Positions 38,476-47,717 of a DNA stretch of 64,000 bases are shown piece after piece (the stretch's first letter is position 1; every line of letters begins with the position of its first letter). The position numbers were made by a program, and so were the translations under genes. Location of the stretch: assembly GCF_002213415.1 (NCBI RefSeq), contig NZ_NJGU01000018.1:25667-89666 (forward strand), given 5' to 3'. This DNA comes from Herbaspirillum robiniae. GTDB taxonomy: Bacteria; Pseudomonadota; Gammaproteobacteria; Burkholderiales; Burkholderiaceae_D. The notes below the pieces were generated by a model that had not been told where the DNA came from, ran no database searches, and saw only the letters and a program-made list of their open reading frames with translations.

Positions 38476-39099
38476 TCACATGCCCATATAACGACCCGGA
38501 CGATGGTTCAGCGCGATCACCAGGTTGGCCACCACCGCGCCCAGGATCGATGCCGCCAGCACCACCGGCGTCACCACGAACAGCGACGCCAGCACGATCA
38601 CCACATCCACGCCCATCTGCAGCTTGCCCGCGCGCAGGCCGTAGCGGTCCTGCAGGAACAGCGTCACCACATTGACGCCGCCCAGGCTGGCGCCATGGCG
38701 AAACAGCATCACGAAGCCGCTGCCGATCAGCAGGCCGCCGAGCACCGCGCTGTAGAACAGGTTCAGCCTGTCGTAGGCGATGAACTGCGGATGCAGCAGC
38801 GAGAAGCCCGACACCAGCGCCACCGCGCAGAAGGTCTTGGCCATGAAGCGCATCCCCATGCGGCGAAACGCGAAGTAGTAGAACGGGATGTTGATGGCGA
38901 AAAACACCACGCCGAACGGCAGCCCCGACAGGTAATGGACCAGGAACGCCAGGCCCGCGGTGCTGCCGGTCAGCAGGCCGACGTGGGTGTACATGTTCAC
39001 CCCCAGCGAGATGAACAGCGTGCCGGCCACCAGCGCCAGCGCGTCTTCATACACCCGGTGCCGCACATCGGGCTGCGCCTTCAGCAATGCCTCAGCCAC
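38476..39099 (-). CDS. YitT-family membrane protein, copy 1
   Basis: This 207-residue integral membrane protein of the YitT (DUF161) family has about five or six helices. Recognisable stretches are GTLFISLGVNMYTHVGLLTGSTAGLAF, INIPFYYFAFRRMG and FRHGASLGGVNVV. It ends ALNHRPGRYMGM, a C-terminus shared with the second YitT at 56412. The transport role is not established. Its start overlaps the upstream aminotransferase stop by 8 bp, so the two are coupled, hinting at a link with amino acid metabolism. Confidence 0.9.
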   Translation of the reverse strand: MAEALLKAQPDVRHRVYEDALALVAGTLFISLGVNMYTHVGLLTGSTAGLAFLVHYLSGLPFGVVFFAINIPFYYFAFRRMGMRFMAKTFCAVALVSGFSLLHPQFIAYDRLNLFYSAVLGGLLIGSGFVMLFRHGASLGGVNVVTLFLQDRYGLRAGKLQMGVDVVIVLASLFVVTPVVLAASILGAVVANLVIALNHRPGRYMGM

Positions 39100-40282
39100 G
39101 CAGCACCTCGGCCATGGTCTCGGCCACGCGCGCGACGTTGCCGTCGTTCAGGCCGGCCACGCAGATGCGTCCGGTGGCGATCGCGTACACGCCGAACTCG
39201 TTGCGCAGGCGCTCCACCTGCGCGGCGCTCAGGCCGGTGTAGCCGAACATGCCGTGCTGCTTCAACAGGAAGGAGAAATCCTGGTCCGGCACCGCCGTCT
39301 TCAGCTGCGCCGCCAGCTTGCTGCGCATGTCGCGCACGCGCAGGCGCATCTCCTCGACCTCGGCGCGCCACTGGGCGGCCAGCGTCGCATCCGACAGCAC
39401 CCGCGCCACCAGCAGCGCGCCGTGCATCGGCGGGCTGGAGTAATTGCGGCGCACGGTCAGCTTCAGCTGGCCCAACACGTTGGCCGCCTGGTCCTTCTGC
39501 GGGCAGAACACCGACAAGGCGCCCACGCGCTCGCTGTACAGCGAGAAGATCTTGGAGAAGGAGTTGCTGAGGAAGAAGGCGATGCCGCGGCGCACGCACT
39601 CGCGCACCGGCCAGATGTCCGCCTCCAGGCTTTCGGCGAAGCCCTGGTAGGCCAGGTCGAAGAACGGCAGCAGGCCGCGCTTCTCGATCACGGCGACGAT
39701 CTGCTCCCATTGCTCGCGCGTGGGATCGACGCCGGTCGGGTTGTGGCAGCACGGATGCAGCAGCACCACCGCGCCGCGCGGCAGCGAGTCGATCTTGCCC
39801 AGCATCCCATTGAAGTCCAGGCCGCGGGTGGCGGCGTCGTAGTAGGGATAACGCTCGACCTTGAAACCGGCGCCTTCGAAGATGCCGATGTGGTTGTCCC
39901 AGGTCGGATCCGGAATCCACACGGTCGGCTGCGGGAAGAAGCGCGCGATCAGGTCAGCCCCCACCTTCAGCGCGCCCGAGCCGCCCAGGGTCTGGACCAC
40001 GGCCAGGTGCTCCGGCGCCGGCAGGTCGGCGCCGAACAGCAGCTGCGCCACCGCCTGGCGATAGCCGCCGTGGCCCTCCATGGGCAGGTAGACGTAGGGC
40101 TTCACCTCCTTTGCGATCTCCGCCGCCGCCGTGCGCACCGAAGGCAGCACCGGCACGATGCCGCGGCCGTCGGTATAGATGCCGATGCTGAGGTTGACCT
40201 TGTTGGCGCGCTCGTCGCGCTGGAACACCTCCATCAGGCTGAGGATGGGGTCGCCGGCATACGGGGGAAGATGGGAAAACAT
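39092..40282 (-). CDS. aromatic amino acid / aspartate aminotransferase
   Basis: The 396-residue PLP enzyme of the class I AspC/TyrB group opens MFSHLPPYAGDPILSLMEVFQRDERANKVNLSIGIYTD. The substrate and PLP sites include GGSGALKVGAD, HPCCHNPTGVDPT, FFDLAYQGFA and the PLP-Lys loop SNSFSKIFSLYSERVGALS. Arg near the C-terminus (ATGRICVAGLNDGNV) binds the substrate carboxylate. It likely interconverts aromatic amino acids or aspartate with their 2-oxo acids. It overlaps the downstream YitT gene. Confidence 0.92.
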   Translation of the reverse strand: MFSHLPPYAGDPILSLMEVFQRDERANKVNLSIGIYTDGRGIVPVLPSVRTAAAEIAKEVKPYVYLPMEGHGGYRQAVAQLLFGADLPAPEHLAVVQTLGGSGALKVGADLIARFFPQPTVWIPDPTWDNHIGIFEGAGFKVERYPYYDAATRGLDFNGMLGKIDSLPRGAVVLLHPCCHNPTGVDPTREQWEQIVAVIEKRGLLPFFDLAYQGFAESLEADIWPVRECVRRGIAFFLSNSFSKIFSLYSERVGALSVFCPQKDQAANVLGQLKLTVRRNYSSPPMHGALLVARVLSDATLAAQWRAEVEEMRLRVRDMRSKLAAQLKTAVPDQDFSFLLKQHGMFGYTGLSAAQVERLRNEFGVYAIATGRICVAGLNDGNVARVAETMAEVLRG

Positions 40283-40391
40283 GATGGCCTCGTGGAAACA
40301 GAAACAAAAAGCGGATACCGGCGCAATGCCGGTAATCCGCTATGTTAGCGCGTCGCGGGCGAAATCGGGAACGGACCGCTCGGGCGGCGGT

Positions 40392-41633
40392 TCACGCCGT
40401 GGCCGCCGGCGCGGCGACGCTGCGGTCGTCGATCGGGAAATGCAGCAGCGCCGCCAGCACGCCCGCGGCGAAGGTCGCGCCCCACAGCAGCGAATACGAT
40501 CCGGTCAGGTCCAGCACCAGCCCGCCCAGCCATACGCCGAGGAAGGATCCCAGCTGGTGGCTCAGGAAGCACACGCCGAACAGCGTGCCCATGTGGCGCG
40601 TGCCGAAGATGCGCGCCACCAGGCCGGTGGTGAGCGGCACCGTGCCCAGCCAGGCCAGCCCCATCACGGCGGCGAACAGCGTCACCGACAGCTGGCTCTT
40701 GGGCGCCAGGAAGAACAGGCCGATGGCCGCGCTGCGCAACAGGTAAAGCCAGCCGAGCACGCGCTGCTGGCGAAAGCGCCCGCCCAGCCAGCCGCATGCC
40801 CAGCTGCCGGCCATGTTGAACAGCCCGATCAGCGCCAGCGCGGTGGCCGCCAGGCCCATCGGCATATGGCACAGCTCCAGGTAGCCGGGCAGATGGGTGG
40901 CGATGAAGGCCAGCTGGAAACCGCAGGCGAAGAAGCCCACCGTCAGCAGCCGGTAGCCGCGATGGCGGCAGGCCTGCGACACCACCTCGCGCAACGAGAA
41001 GTTCAGGCCCGGGTCGGCGGCCGCGGCCAGCGCCGACGGCCGCCTGCCCAGGGCCAGCCCGAGCGGCGCGGTGGCCAGCACCAGCAATGCCAGCACCATC
41101 AGCGCCACGGTGATGCCCGACGCTGAACGCATGCCCTGCACCAGCGGCACCATCAGAACCTGGCCCAGGGATCCGCCGGCGCTGGCCAGTCCCATGGCCA
41201 TGCTGCGCCGCTCGGGCGCCACGTTGCGCCCCACCGCGGTCAGCACCACCCCGAAGCTGGTGCAGCTGATGCCCACGCCGATGAACACGCCCATGCCCAG
41301 CACCAGCAGCCAGCCGCTGGAGGCCAGCGCCGTCATGGCCAGGCCGGCGGCATACGCCGCGGCGCCGAAGGCCACCACCGGCGCCGGCCCCCAGCGGTCG
41401 GTCGCGGCGCCCGCCAGCGGCTGGGCGAATCCCCAGACGAGGTTGTGCAGGGCGATGGCGAACGCGATCAGCGTGACCGGCAGGCCGTAGTCATAGGACA
41501 GCGGGCTGATGAACAGGCCGAAGGTCTGGCGCGAGCCCAGCGCCATGCTCATCACCACCGCGCCGGCGGCGACGATGAGATAGATCTTGCGACCGGGAAA
41601 GGCAGAGGCGGAGGCTGAAGTAGACATGGACAT
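40392..41633 (-). CDS. MFS transporter (oxalate/formate or monocarboxylate-like)
   Basis: The 413-residue 12-helix carrier has features such as ALGSRQTFGLFISPLSYDYGLP after helix 1, GWGFAQPLAG-type GAATDRWGPAPVVAFGAAAYAAG (MFS signature DRWG) and a repeat signature before helix 9. It resembles the CP/OFA-like group of anion carriers. It lies 109 bp upstream of the aminotransferase in the same direction, so co-transcription is possible. The substrate is not evident. Confidence 0.85.
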   Translation of the reverse strand: MSMSTSASASAFPGRKIYLIVAAGAVVMSMALGSRQTFGLFISPLSYDYGLPVTLIAFAIALHNLVWGFAQPLAGAATDRWGPAPVVAFGAAAYAAGLAMTALASSGWLLVLGMGVFIGVGISCTSFGVVLTAVGRNVAPERRSMAMGLASAGGSLGQVLMVPLVQGMRSASGITVALMVLALLVLATAPLGLALGRRPSALAAAADPGLNFSLREVVSQACRHRGYRLLTVGFFACGFQLAFIATHLPGYLELCHMPMGLAATALALIGLFNMAGSWACGWLGGRFRQQRVLGWLYLLRSAAIGLFFLAPKSQLSVTLFAAVMGLAWLGTVPLTTGLVARIFGTRHMGTLFGVCFLSHQLGSFLGVWLGGLVLDLTGSYSLLWGATFAAGVLAALLHFPIDDRSVAAPAATA

Positions 41634-41760
41634 GGGCTTGGCGCGAAGGTGACGATGCCCACATTGAATCGCCGCCGCGCCGCTGGCTCAAGCGAGATTT
41701 GCGCGCGCTGGCATGCGCGGCGTGCATGCGAGATGCGCACGCAACGTGCAAGGCACACGC

Positions 41761-41800
41761 AAAAGAAGCGGGGCCGCCGCTTGCCGGCGGCAGCCCCGCT
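41761..41800 (-). terminator. terminator of the ACS-type MFS gene (41821-43125)
   Basis: Minus-strand GC-rich stem with arms AGCGGGG / CCCCGCT and inner GCCGCC pairs, followed by TCTTTT. Confidence 0.65.
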
Positions 41801-41820
41801 CTGACCTTCTTCGACCGCGC

Positions 41821-43125
41821 CTACTGGTCGGCGAACTTGGCCGAGATCATCCGCACCAGGATCGCCCCCAGCACCATGAAGGCGCCCACCGCATACAGGC
41901 CGATCTTGACGTTGCCGGTGGCGTCGTTGAGCCAGCCCACCATGTAGGGCGAGACGAAGCCGGCCAGGTTGCCCACGCAGTTGATGGTGGCGATGCCGGC
42001 CGCCGCCGAGGTGCCGGCCAGGAAGGCCGAGGGGATGCCCCAGAACAGCGACAGCGCCGACAGCGTGCCGGCCGTGCCGACCGACAGGCCGATCACCGCC
42101 AGCGTCGGATCGCGGCCGATGTAGCCGCTGAAGGCCAGGCCGAGGGCGCCGATCACCAGCGCCACCGAGAAGTGCATGCGGCGCGAACGGTAGCGGTCGG
42201 CGGTGATGCCGGTGATGATGATGGCCGGGATGGCGACCAGGTAGGGAATCGCCGAGAGCCAGCCGATCGTGGTGTTGTCGGTGATGCCCGAGCCCTTGAT
42301 GATGGACGGCAGCCAGAAGCTCACGCCGTACAGCCCGATGATCTGGCAGAAGTACACCAGACACAGCTTCCACAGGCGACTGTCGCGCAGGAACGAGGCC
42401 GAGCTCTCATGGGTGGTCTTGGCGCTGTCTTCGCGGCGGATCTCTTCGATCACCTGGCGCTTCTCCTCGCTGGAGAGCCACTGCGCCTGCTCCGGCTTGT
42501 CCACCATCAGGAACAGCACGGCGATGCCCGCCACCAGCGAGGGAATCGCCTCGATCAGGAACAGCCACTGCCAGCCGCGCATCACCGCCGATTGCGAGAA
42601 GGCGTCCAGGATCCAGCCCGACAGCGGGCCGCCCACCACGCCCGCCAAGGGGATCGCGATGTAGTAGAAGCCCAGCGCGAAGCCGCGCTTCCTGGCCGGG
42701 AACCAGTAGGTCAGGTACAGCATGATGCCCGGCGAAAAACCGGCCTCGGCCACGCCCAGCAGGAAGCGCGCGACGTAGAACTGCGTGGGCGTCTGCACGA
42801 ACAGCGTGGCCGCCGAGATCACCGCCCAGGTGATCATGATGCGGGCGATCCAGACGCGCGCGCCGACCTTGTGCAGGATCAGGTTGCTGGGCACTTCGAA
42901 GATGAAGTAGCCGATGAAGAAAATGCCCGCGCCCAGGCCGTAGATGGCATCGCTGAACTGCAGGTCGTTCATCATCTGCAGCTTGGCGAAGCCGACGTTG
43001 ACGCGGTCGAGATAGGCGCACAGGTAGCACAGCACGATAAACGGCATGATGCGCCACGAGATCCTGCGGTAGACGTCGAAGCGTCCGGCATGCGCACCGG
43101 GGTGCGCCATCGTATGTTGAGTCAT
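41821..43125 (-). CDS. MFS transporter, anion:cation symporter (ACS) family
   Basis: The 434-residue carrier has a typical ACS start, RISWRIMPFIVLCYLCAYLDRVNVGFAKL, then SNLILHKVGARVWIARIMITWA and FLLGVAEAGFSPGIMLYLTYWFPARKR. This family imports organic acids such as tartrate, 4-hydroxyphenylacetate, glucarate or phthalate. The gene is flanked by terminators on both sides (41761-41800 and 43242-43294), so it is a separate unit although it follows the SAF-domain gene in the same direction. Confidence 0.9.
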   Translation of the reverse strand: MTQHTMAHPGAHAGRFDVYRRISWRIMPFIVLCYLCAYLDRVNVGFAKLQMMNDLQFSDAIYGLGAGIFFIGYFIFEVPSNLILHKVGARVWIARIMITWAVISAATLFVQTPTQFYVARFLLGVAEAGFSPGIMLYLTYWFPARKRGFALGFYYIAIPLAGVVGGPLSGWILDAFSQSAVMRGWQWLFLIEAIPSLVAGIAVLFLMVDKPEQAQWLSSEEKRQVIEEIRREDSAKTTHESSASFLRDSRLWKLCLVYFCQIIGLYGVSFWLPSIIKGSGITDNTTIGWLSAIPYLVAIPAIIITGITADRYRSRRMHFSVALVIGALGLAFSGYIGRDPTLAVIGLSVGTAGTLSALSLFWGIPSAFLAGTSAAAGIATINCVGNLAGFVSPYMVGWLNDATGNVKIGLYAVGAFMVLGAILVRMISAKFADQ

Positions 43126-43241
43126 GTCTCCTCCGGGTGCCCTGTTTTTGCGGGCTTATCGAGGTTGGCGAATGGGAGGGACGGCATGCGCCGCGCTCCC
43201 GTGTGGGATGTGATCCTTGTTGCGGGTGATGCGAAACGGAT

Positions 43242-43294
43242 AAAAAAATCGATGCGGGCCGACCGGGACGACCGATCCCGGCCGGTCCCGCATC
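43242..43294 (-). terminator. terminator of the SAF-domain gene
   Basis: Long minus-strand stem with arms GATGCGGG / CCCGCATC and inner CCGGCCGGGA / TCCCGGTCGG, followed by seven T residues. Confidence 0.85.
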
Positions 43295-43390
43295 AAGGGA
43301 GAAGCGATGCAGCGGGTGCAGCGGTAGAACCTCGCGCGGGCCTTGTGCTTGTTATCGATGGCGCCGGCGCGAGGCGGCCTGGCGCAAGAC

Positions 43391-44767
43391 TCAGGCGGCC
43401 TTCTTGTGCTCGGTGACGATGCCCAGCTCGCGCGCGAAGAGGGCTTCCATCTCGCGGCGCACGCGCACGGCTTCCTTGCTGGCGTCGAAGTCGACGTCGC
43501 TCCAGCGCACCGCCTGGCCGGCCGGGATGTCGTTCTTCAACACCATGTTGTGCGCCAGGCCGATCGGCAGCGCGCCCACCCGCAGCGAATCGGCCGCCGG
43601 CATCAGCTTGCCGTAGACCGTGAAGCCGCCCTCGCCGTCCAGCTTCTCGCCGGCCTTCAGCGCGCGCTTGGCGGTGGCGGCGACGTCGCCGCTCCAGTTG
43701 GTGGTGGCGCCGGTGGCTTCGTTGCGCACGGCGATGCTGGCCACCGAGATGCCCAGCTCCAGGCCGATCAGGTGATAAGGCTTGTAGGTGGCGGCGAAGC
43801 GGCCGCTGGCGTCGGTCTTCAGGCCGTATTGGGCGAAGCAGTCCTTGACGTAGTCGCTGGGCGCCTCGAACACGGCGTACACGCCCCAGCGCAGGTCGCG
43901 GAACACCGGGCGGCCGTCGCGCTCCAGCGAGGACAGCACTTCCACCGTGCCGCGCTGTTGCAGGATGCCGCCGTCGGCCTTGGCGCGCAGCAGGGTCGGC
44001 ATGTCGTCCACGCCGCAGGCCGGGAACATCAGGCCGTCGGTGGGCGGCACCAGCTCGCAGCCGTTGGAGACGGCGGCCATTTCCAGCGCCGACTTGGTGC
44101 CGTCGAGGAAGGAGTTGAACATCTGCGCGTTGAAGTCGCCGCCGGCCACCTGCTCCTCCGAGAAGCCGTAGTGGCCCCACACGGTGTCGGGCGTGGACTG
44201 GTGATAGATCGGCAGGTACTTGGTGCCCTTGCCGGCGCAGATCACTTCCATGCCGATGGTGCGGGCCCAGTCCACCAGCTCGGCGATCAGCGCCGGCTGG
44301 TCGCCCGAGGCCATCGAATAGATGATGCCGGCTTCCTCGGCACGGCGCGCCAGGTAGGGGCCGGCCAGCACGTCGGCCTCGACGTTGACCATGATGATGT
44401 GCTTCTTGTGCTCGCAGCACAGCAGCGCGTGGTGGATGCCGGCGGCCGGGCTGCCGGTGGCGTCGATGACGATGTCGACGGCGTCGCTGGCGATCATGGC
44501 GTCGGCGTCATCGGTGATGAAGGTGCCGCCGCTGCGCACCGCCTCCTGCAGCGACCTGGCCTGGTAGCGCGGTTCTTCCCAGCCCACGCGCGCCAGCGAG
44601 GCGCGGGCGCGCTGCGGTGACAGGTCGGCCACCGCCACCAGGTGGATGCCGGGCGTGCGCGGCGCCTGCGAGAGATACATGGAACCGAACTTGCCGGCGC
44701 CGATGACGCCGACGCGGACGGGTTTTCCATTGGCGGCGCGCGCCTTCAATTGCCTGATGAGCGACAT
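43391..44767 (-). CDS. homoserine-dehydrogenase-like protein with C-terminal SAF domain
   Basis: The product has 458 residues. The N-terminal Rossmann domain has VRVGVIGAGKFGSMYLSQAP and Asp near VADLSPQRA, as in homoserine dehydrogenase or Gfo/Idh/MocA proteins. A central domain carries ICAGKGTKYLPIYHQSTPDTVWGHYGFSEEQ, conserved in this uncharacterised group. The C-terminal SAF-like domain follows (GEKLDGEGGFTVYGKL, then AVRWSDVDFDASKEAVRVRREME). An NAD(P)-dependent oxidoreductase on a sugar-derived acid or aldehyde is likely, with the substrate unknown. It is divergent from an unrecognised 287-residue gene and a LysR regulator. Confidence 0.83.
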   Translation of the reverse strand: MSLIRQLKARAANGKPVRVGVIGAGKFGSMYLSQAPRTPGIHLVAVADLSPQRARASLARVGWEEPRYQARSLQEAVRSGGTFITDDADAMIASDAVDIVIDATGSPAAGIHHALLCCEHKKHIIMVNVEADVLAGPYLARRAEEAGIIYSMASGDQPALIAELVDWARTIGMEVICAGKGTKYLPIYHQSTPDTVWGHYGFSEEQVAGGDFNAQMFNSFLDGTKSALEMAAVSNGCELVPPTDGLMFPACGVDDMPTLLRAKADGGILQQRGTVEVLSSLERDGRPVFRDLRWGVYAVFEAPSDYVKDCFAQYGLKTDASGRFAATYKPYHLIGLELGISVASIAVRNEATGATTNWSGDVAATAKRALKAGEKLDGEGGFTVYGKLMPAADSLRVGALPIGLAHNMVLKNDIPAGQAVRWSDVDFDASKEAVRVRREMEALFARELGIVTEHKKAA

Positions 44768-44798
44768 GTCTTGGTCTCCGTTGATATGTTGAATGGTG

Positions 44799-44820
44799 GC
44801 CGGCTGGCTCGCCAGCCGGC
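44799..44820 (-). promoter_or_regulatory. perfect hairpin in the leader of the SAF-domain gene
   Basis: Arms GCCGGCTGGC / GCCAGCCGGC are exactly complementary over 10 bp and lie 31 bp upstream of the start codon. No T run follows, so it is not a terminator. Confidence 0.5.
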
Positions 44821-44873
44821 ATGGGCGGTGCTGCCGGGCGTCTCGATGCGCCCCGTGCCGCCTGCCGGAGCAA

Positions 44874-44902
44874 AAGATAGCACCGCCATTTTCGCAATCC
44901 AA
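44874..44902 (-). promoter_or_regulatory. putative promoter of the SAF-domain gene
   Basis: Minus strand TTGGAT, a 17-bp spacer, TATCTT. An 8-bp inverted repeat TTTTCGCA ... TGCGAAAA spans 44889-44933 around the -35 and may bind the LysR product. Confidence 0.5.
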
Positions 44903-45063
44903 TATGTAAAATCGAAAGCAGTCTGTGCGAAAATCCACATGTCGGCGCCGTCGGGGAATGGGACCATCAACAACAGGAACGCGCGCCGGCGCCAGCCAAC
45001 CAGCCACGCACGGGCAGCTGTTCACGGCCGCGCCGGGAGCAGGCTCCAAGACAAGGGGAAAGC

Positions 45064-45927
45064 ATGACGCAAGACCTGAGCAATTTCGATACGGTGCTGT
45101 TCATCGCCGACGGCGCTTCGGCGCCGCTGCTGGACACGAAGAAATTCCCGTACATGTTCAACGACAACGGCCGCGGCCGGCAGACCGAGGACATCTGCGG
45201 CCGCCTGATCGAGCTGGCGCCGGACGCGCCGGAACTGGAACGCGGCGCCACCTACCGCGACATCGCCCACTGGCCGCGCCAAATCACGCCCAAGGATTAC
45301 CCGGCCTACGAGATCACCGAATTCGATTTCCGCGTGCCCGAGGTGCGCTACGAGCCGCTGCCGGCCACCCCGGAAAACGCCCAGGCCTTCGGCGCCACGC
45401 TGCTGCGCAGCGGCGAGTGCATCCGCTTTCCGTACGACGGCCTGGTCATGTCCGACTACACCTACGGCAAATGGGCCGGCTACGAGTCGCCCTATCTCGG
45501 CGACGGCCGCAGCCGCGAGCTGCTGACCTGGAACGCCACCGACCTCGAATATCACGACTTCGCCCACATCTTCTTCTCCCAGGGGCCGCTGCCGCTGGTG
45601 ATCACGGTGGCGCGCTGGCGCCCGTACGTCAACCAGATCAGCCTGGCCGACCTGTGGGTGGCGCCGGGCGACGCGCTGGTGCTGCCGCCCAAGGTGATGC
45701 CGCCGCCGCCCACGCAGCACATGGGCCCGGAAGAAAAACGCCGGCTGGTGGTGGACATGCACAACAACCGCAATTCGGCCCAGGCCTGCCGCCGCTACGA
45801 CGGTCCGCCTTCGCTGGCGACGGCCACCGTGCTGGGCGACGACCAGGTGATGTCGGCGCCGCTGACGCGCCCGTACTACCACGAAGAGAAGCAACCCACC
45901 TGGCACGGCATGCTCAAGTGGCCGTGA
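45064..45927 (+). CDS. unrecognised 287-aa protein in a LysR-linked cluster
   Basis: I do not recognise this family. The product is soluble, with no signal peptide or membrane segment. It is acidic and rich in Pro, Tyr and Trp. Distinct blocks are LFIADGASAPLLDTKKFPYMF, then FDFRVPEVRYEPLP, then YDGLVMSDYTYGKWAGYESPYLGD and a Pro-rich PPKVMPPPPTQHMGPEEKRR. The repeated acidic/aromatic segments with two His near EYHDFAHIFF could form a metal or substrate site, but that is speculation. LysR follows 23 bp downstream in the same direction, and the SAF-domain dehydrogenase is divergent 296 bp away. A catabolic enzyme of that pathway is the contextual guess. Confidence 0.75.
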   Translation: MTQDLSNFDTVLFIADGASAPLLDTKKFPYMFNDNGRGRQTEDICGRLIELAPDAPELERGATYRDIAHWPRQITPKDYPAYEITEFDFRVPEVRYEPLPATPENAQAFGATLLRSGECIRFPYDGLVMSDYTYGKWAGYESPYLGDGRSRELLTWNATDLEYHDFAHIFFSQGPLPLVITVARWRPYVNQISLADLWVAPGDALVLPPKVMPPPPTQHMGPEEKRRLVVDMHNNRNSAQACRRYDGPPSLATATVLGDDQVMSAPLTRPYYHEEKQPTWHGMLKWP

Positions 45928-45950
45928 TGCAGGAATAAGGAGGAACGCGC

Positions 45951-46850
45951 ATGGGCGACTTCAACTGGAACGACCTGCAGGCCTTCCTCACCATGGCGCG
46001 CGCCGGTCGCCTGACGGTAGCCGCGCAGCGCCTGGGCGTGGACCATTCCACGCTGAGCCGGCGCATCGCGGCGCTGGAGGCCGCCCTGGGCGTGCCGCTG
46101 TTCGAGCGGCGCGCGGTCGGCTTCGTGCTCACGCCCGAGGGCGAGCGCCTGATCGGCGACGCCGAGGCGATCGAAACGCTGGCGCTGCGCATGCGCGCCA
46201 CGCTCGACGACGGCGCCGCCAGCCTGACCGGCACGGTGCGCATCGGCACGCCCGAAGGCTTCGGCACCTACTTCCTGGCGCCGCGCATCGAGCGCCTGAC
46301 CGGCGCGCACCCGGGCCTGGAGATCGAACTGGTGGCCAATCCGCGCTCCTTCAGCCTGACCAAGCGCGAGGCCGACCTCGCGGTCAGCATGGCGCGCCCG
46401 GCACAAGGCCGGGTGTACGCCAAGAAGCTGGTGGACTATGCGCTGGGCCTGTATGCGGCGCCCGCCTATCTCGAGCGCAAGGCCAAGATCCGCAAGCGCG
46501 CCGACCTGGCCGGGCTGCACTGGATAGGTTATGTGGAAGACCTGATGTGGACGCCGGAGCTGGACTACCTGCCCCAGGTCTCGCGCGAGATCAGCGCCCA
46601 CCTGCGGGTGTCCAATGTGATCACCCAGATGATGGCGCTGGCCGGCGGCGCCGGCATCGGCGTGCTGCCGCACTTCATGGCGCGCAACGAGCCGGGGCTG
46701 GTGCGGGTATTGCCGGACGAGGTGCGACTGACGCGCTCCTACTGGCTGGTGACCCACGCCGACACGCGCGACCTGGCGCGGGTCGAGCGGGTGACGCAGT
46801 TCATGCGGGAGCAGCTGCGCGAGGCGGGCGAAGCATTCTGGATGGCCTGA
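45951..46850 (+). CDS. LysR-family transcriptional regulator
   Basis: The 299-residue LTTR has an N-terminal winged helix, FNWNDLQAFLTMARAGRLTVAAQRLGVDHSTLSRRIAALEAALGVPLFERR. The effector domain includes LTGTVRIGTPEGFGTYFLAPRI. A strong AAGGAGG ribosome site precedes ATG 45951. It belongs to the subgroup whose first residues carry an extra NW-DLQAFL segment. It is co-directional with the unrecognised 287-residue gene and probably controls it and the divergent SAF-domain gene. Confidence 0.92.
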   Translation: MGDFNWNDLQAFLTMARAGRLTVAAQRLGVDHSTLSRRIAALEAALGVPLFERRAVGFVLTPEGERLIGDAEAIETLALRMRATLDDGAASLTGTVRIGTPEGFGTYFLAPRIERLTGAHPGLEIELVANPRSFSLTKREADLAVSMARPAQGRVYAKKLVDYALGLYAAPAYLERKAKIRKRADLAGLHWIGYVEDLMWTPELDYLPQVSREISAHLRVSNVITQMMALAGGAGIGVLPHFMARNEPGLVRVLPDEVRLTRSYWLVTHADTRDLARVERVTQFMREQLREAGEAFWMA

Positions 46851-46898
46851 GGGCGCCTGCCGCGCGGCGGTGTTCGCGCTACGGCAGGCCGGGCCGCA

Positions 46899-47606
46899 TT
46901 ACTGCTGACCCAGTTCCCGGTACAGCTCGTTGGCCCGCGTCAGGTGCGCGCGCATGGCTTCGGCGGCGGCGTCGCCGTCATGCGCGGCGATCGCCTCGAC
47001 GATGCGCAGGTGCTCGGCCAGGGTCAGTTCTTCCGCACCCGGCGCGCGCACCAGGGTGGTGTAGAACTCGCTGGCCCAGCGGAACATCGACTCGACGATG
47101 GAAGGGAAGATGGGATTGCCGCTGATGTCGGCGATCTCGCGGTGGAAGGCCATGTCGCGCTCGATGAACTCTTCCAGGTTGACCATCGAGGCGCGGTGCT
47201 CGTCGATGGCCTGGCGCAGGCGCGCGACCTGGGCCTCGGTGGCGCGCTCGGCGGCCATGCGGGCGGTGCTGGTCTCCAGGAACACGCGCGCCTCCTTCAT
47301 GTGCTTCAACATGTCGGGCTTGGTGCGCAGCAGGTGCTGGGCGCCGGCGGCGATCTGGGCGATCAGGCGCTCTGCGGTCGGGTCGACCACGCGGGCGCGC
47401 TCGCCATGGGCGATCTCGACGAAGCCGGAGCGCTCCATCGCCTGCAATGCCTCGCGCACCGCGGGACGGCCCACGCCGTACTGTTCCATCAATTCGCGCT
47501 CGGACGGCAGCTGCGATCCGGGCGGAAGTTCGCCGTTGTGGATGCGTTCCATCAGGCGCTCCAGGACTTCCTGGTATAGCTTGCGTCGCTGTATCGGTTC
47601 CGGCAT
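46899..47606 (-). CDS. GntR/FadR-subfamily regulator of the apionate cluster
   Basis: The 235-residue protein has an N-terminal winged helix, RIHNGELPPGSQLPSERELMEQYGVGRPAVREALQAMERSGFVEI. An all-helical FCD effector domain follows, with DMAFHREIADISGNPIFPSIVESM and a C-terminal AHDGDAAAEAMRAHL; its Asp and His residues bind metal in this family. It is the last gene on the minus strand behind oiaK (111 bp gap). A repressor of the apionate genes is likely, and the palindrome at 52901-52925 has the TGGTAT/ATACCA form typical of FadR-type sites. Confidence 0.9.
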   Translation of the reverse strand: MPEPIQRRKLYQEVLERLMERIHNGELPPGSQLPSERELMEQYGVGRPAVREALQAMERSGFVEIAHGERARVVDPTAERLIAQIAAGAQHLLRTKPDMLKHMKEARVFLETSTARMAAERATEAQVARLRQAIDEHRASMVNLEEFIERDMAFHREIADISGNPIFPSIVESMFRWASEFYTTLVRAPGAEELTLAEHLRIVEAIAAHDGDAAAEAMRAHLTRANELYRELGQQ

Positions 47607-47717
47607 GGGAAAACTTGTCTCTGTGGAGGTTGTAGGTATTGGACGCGCACTCTACCACAATCCCAGTCCCAGTCTGACTTTGCGGCGATTTGCCGCAGCC
47701 CGCGCGGCAGCCTCGCC

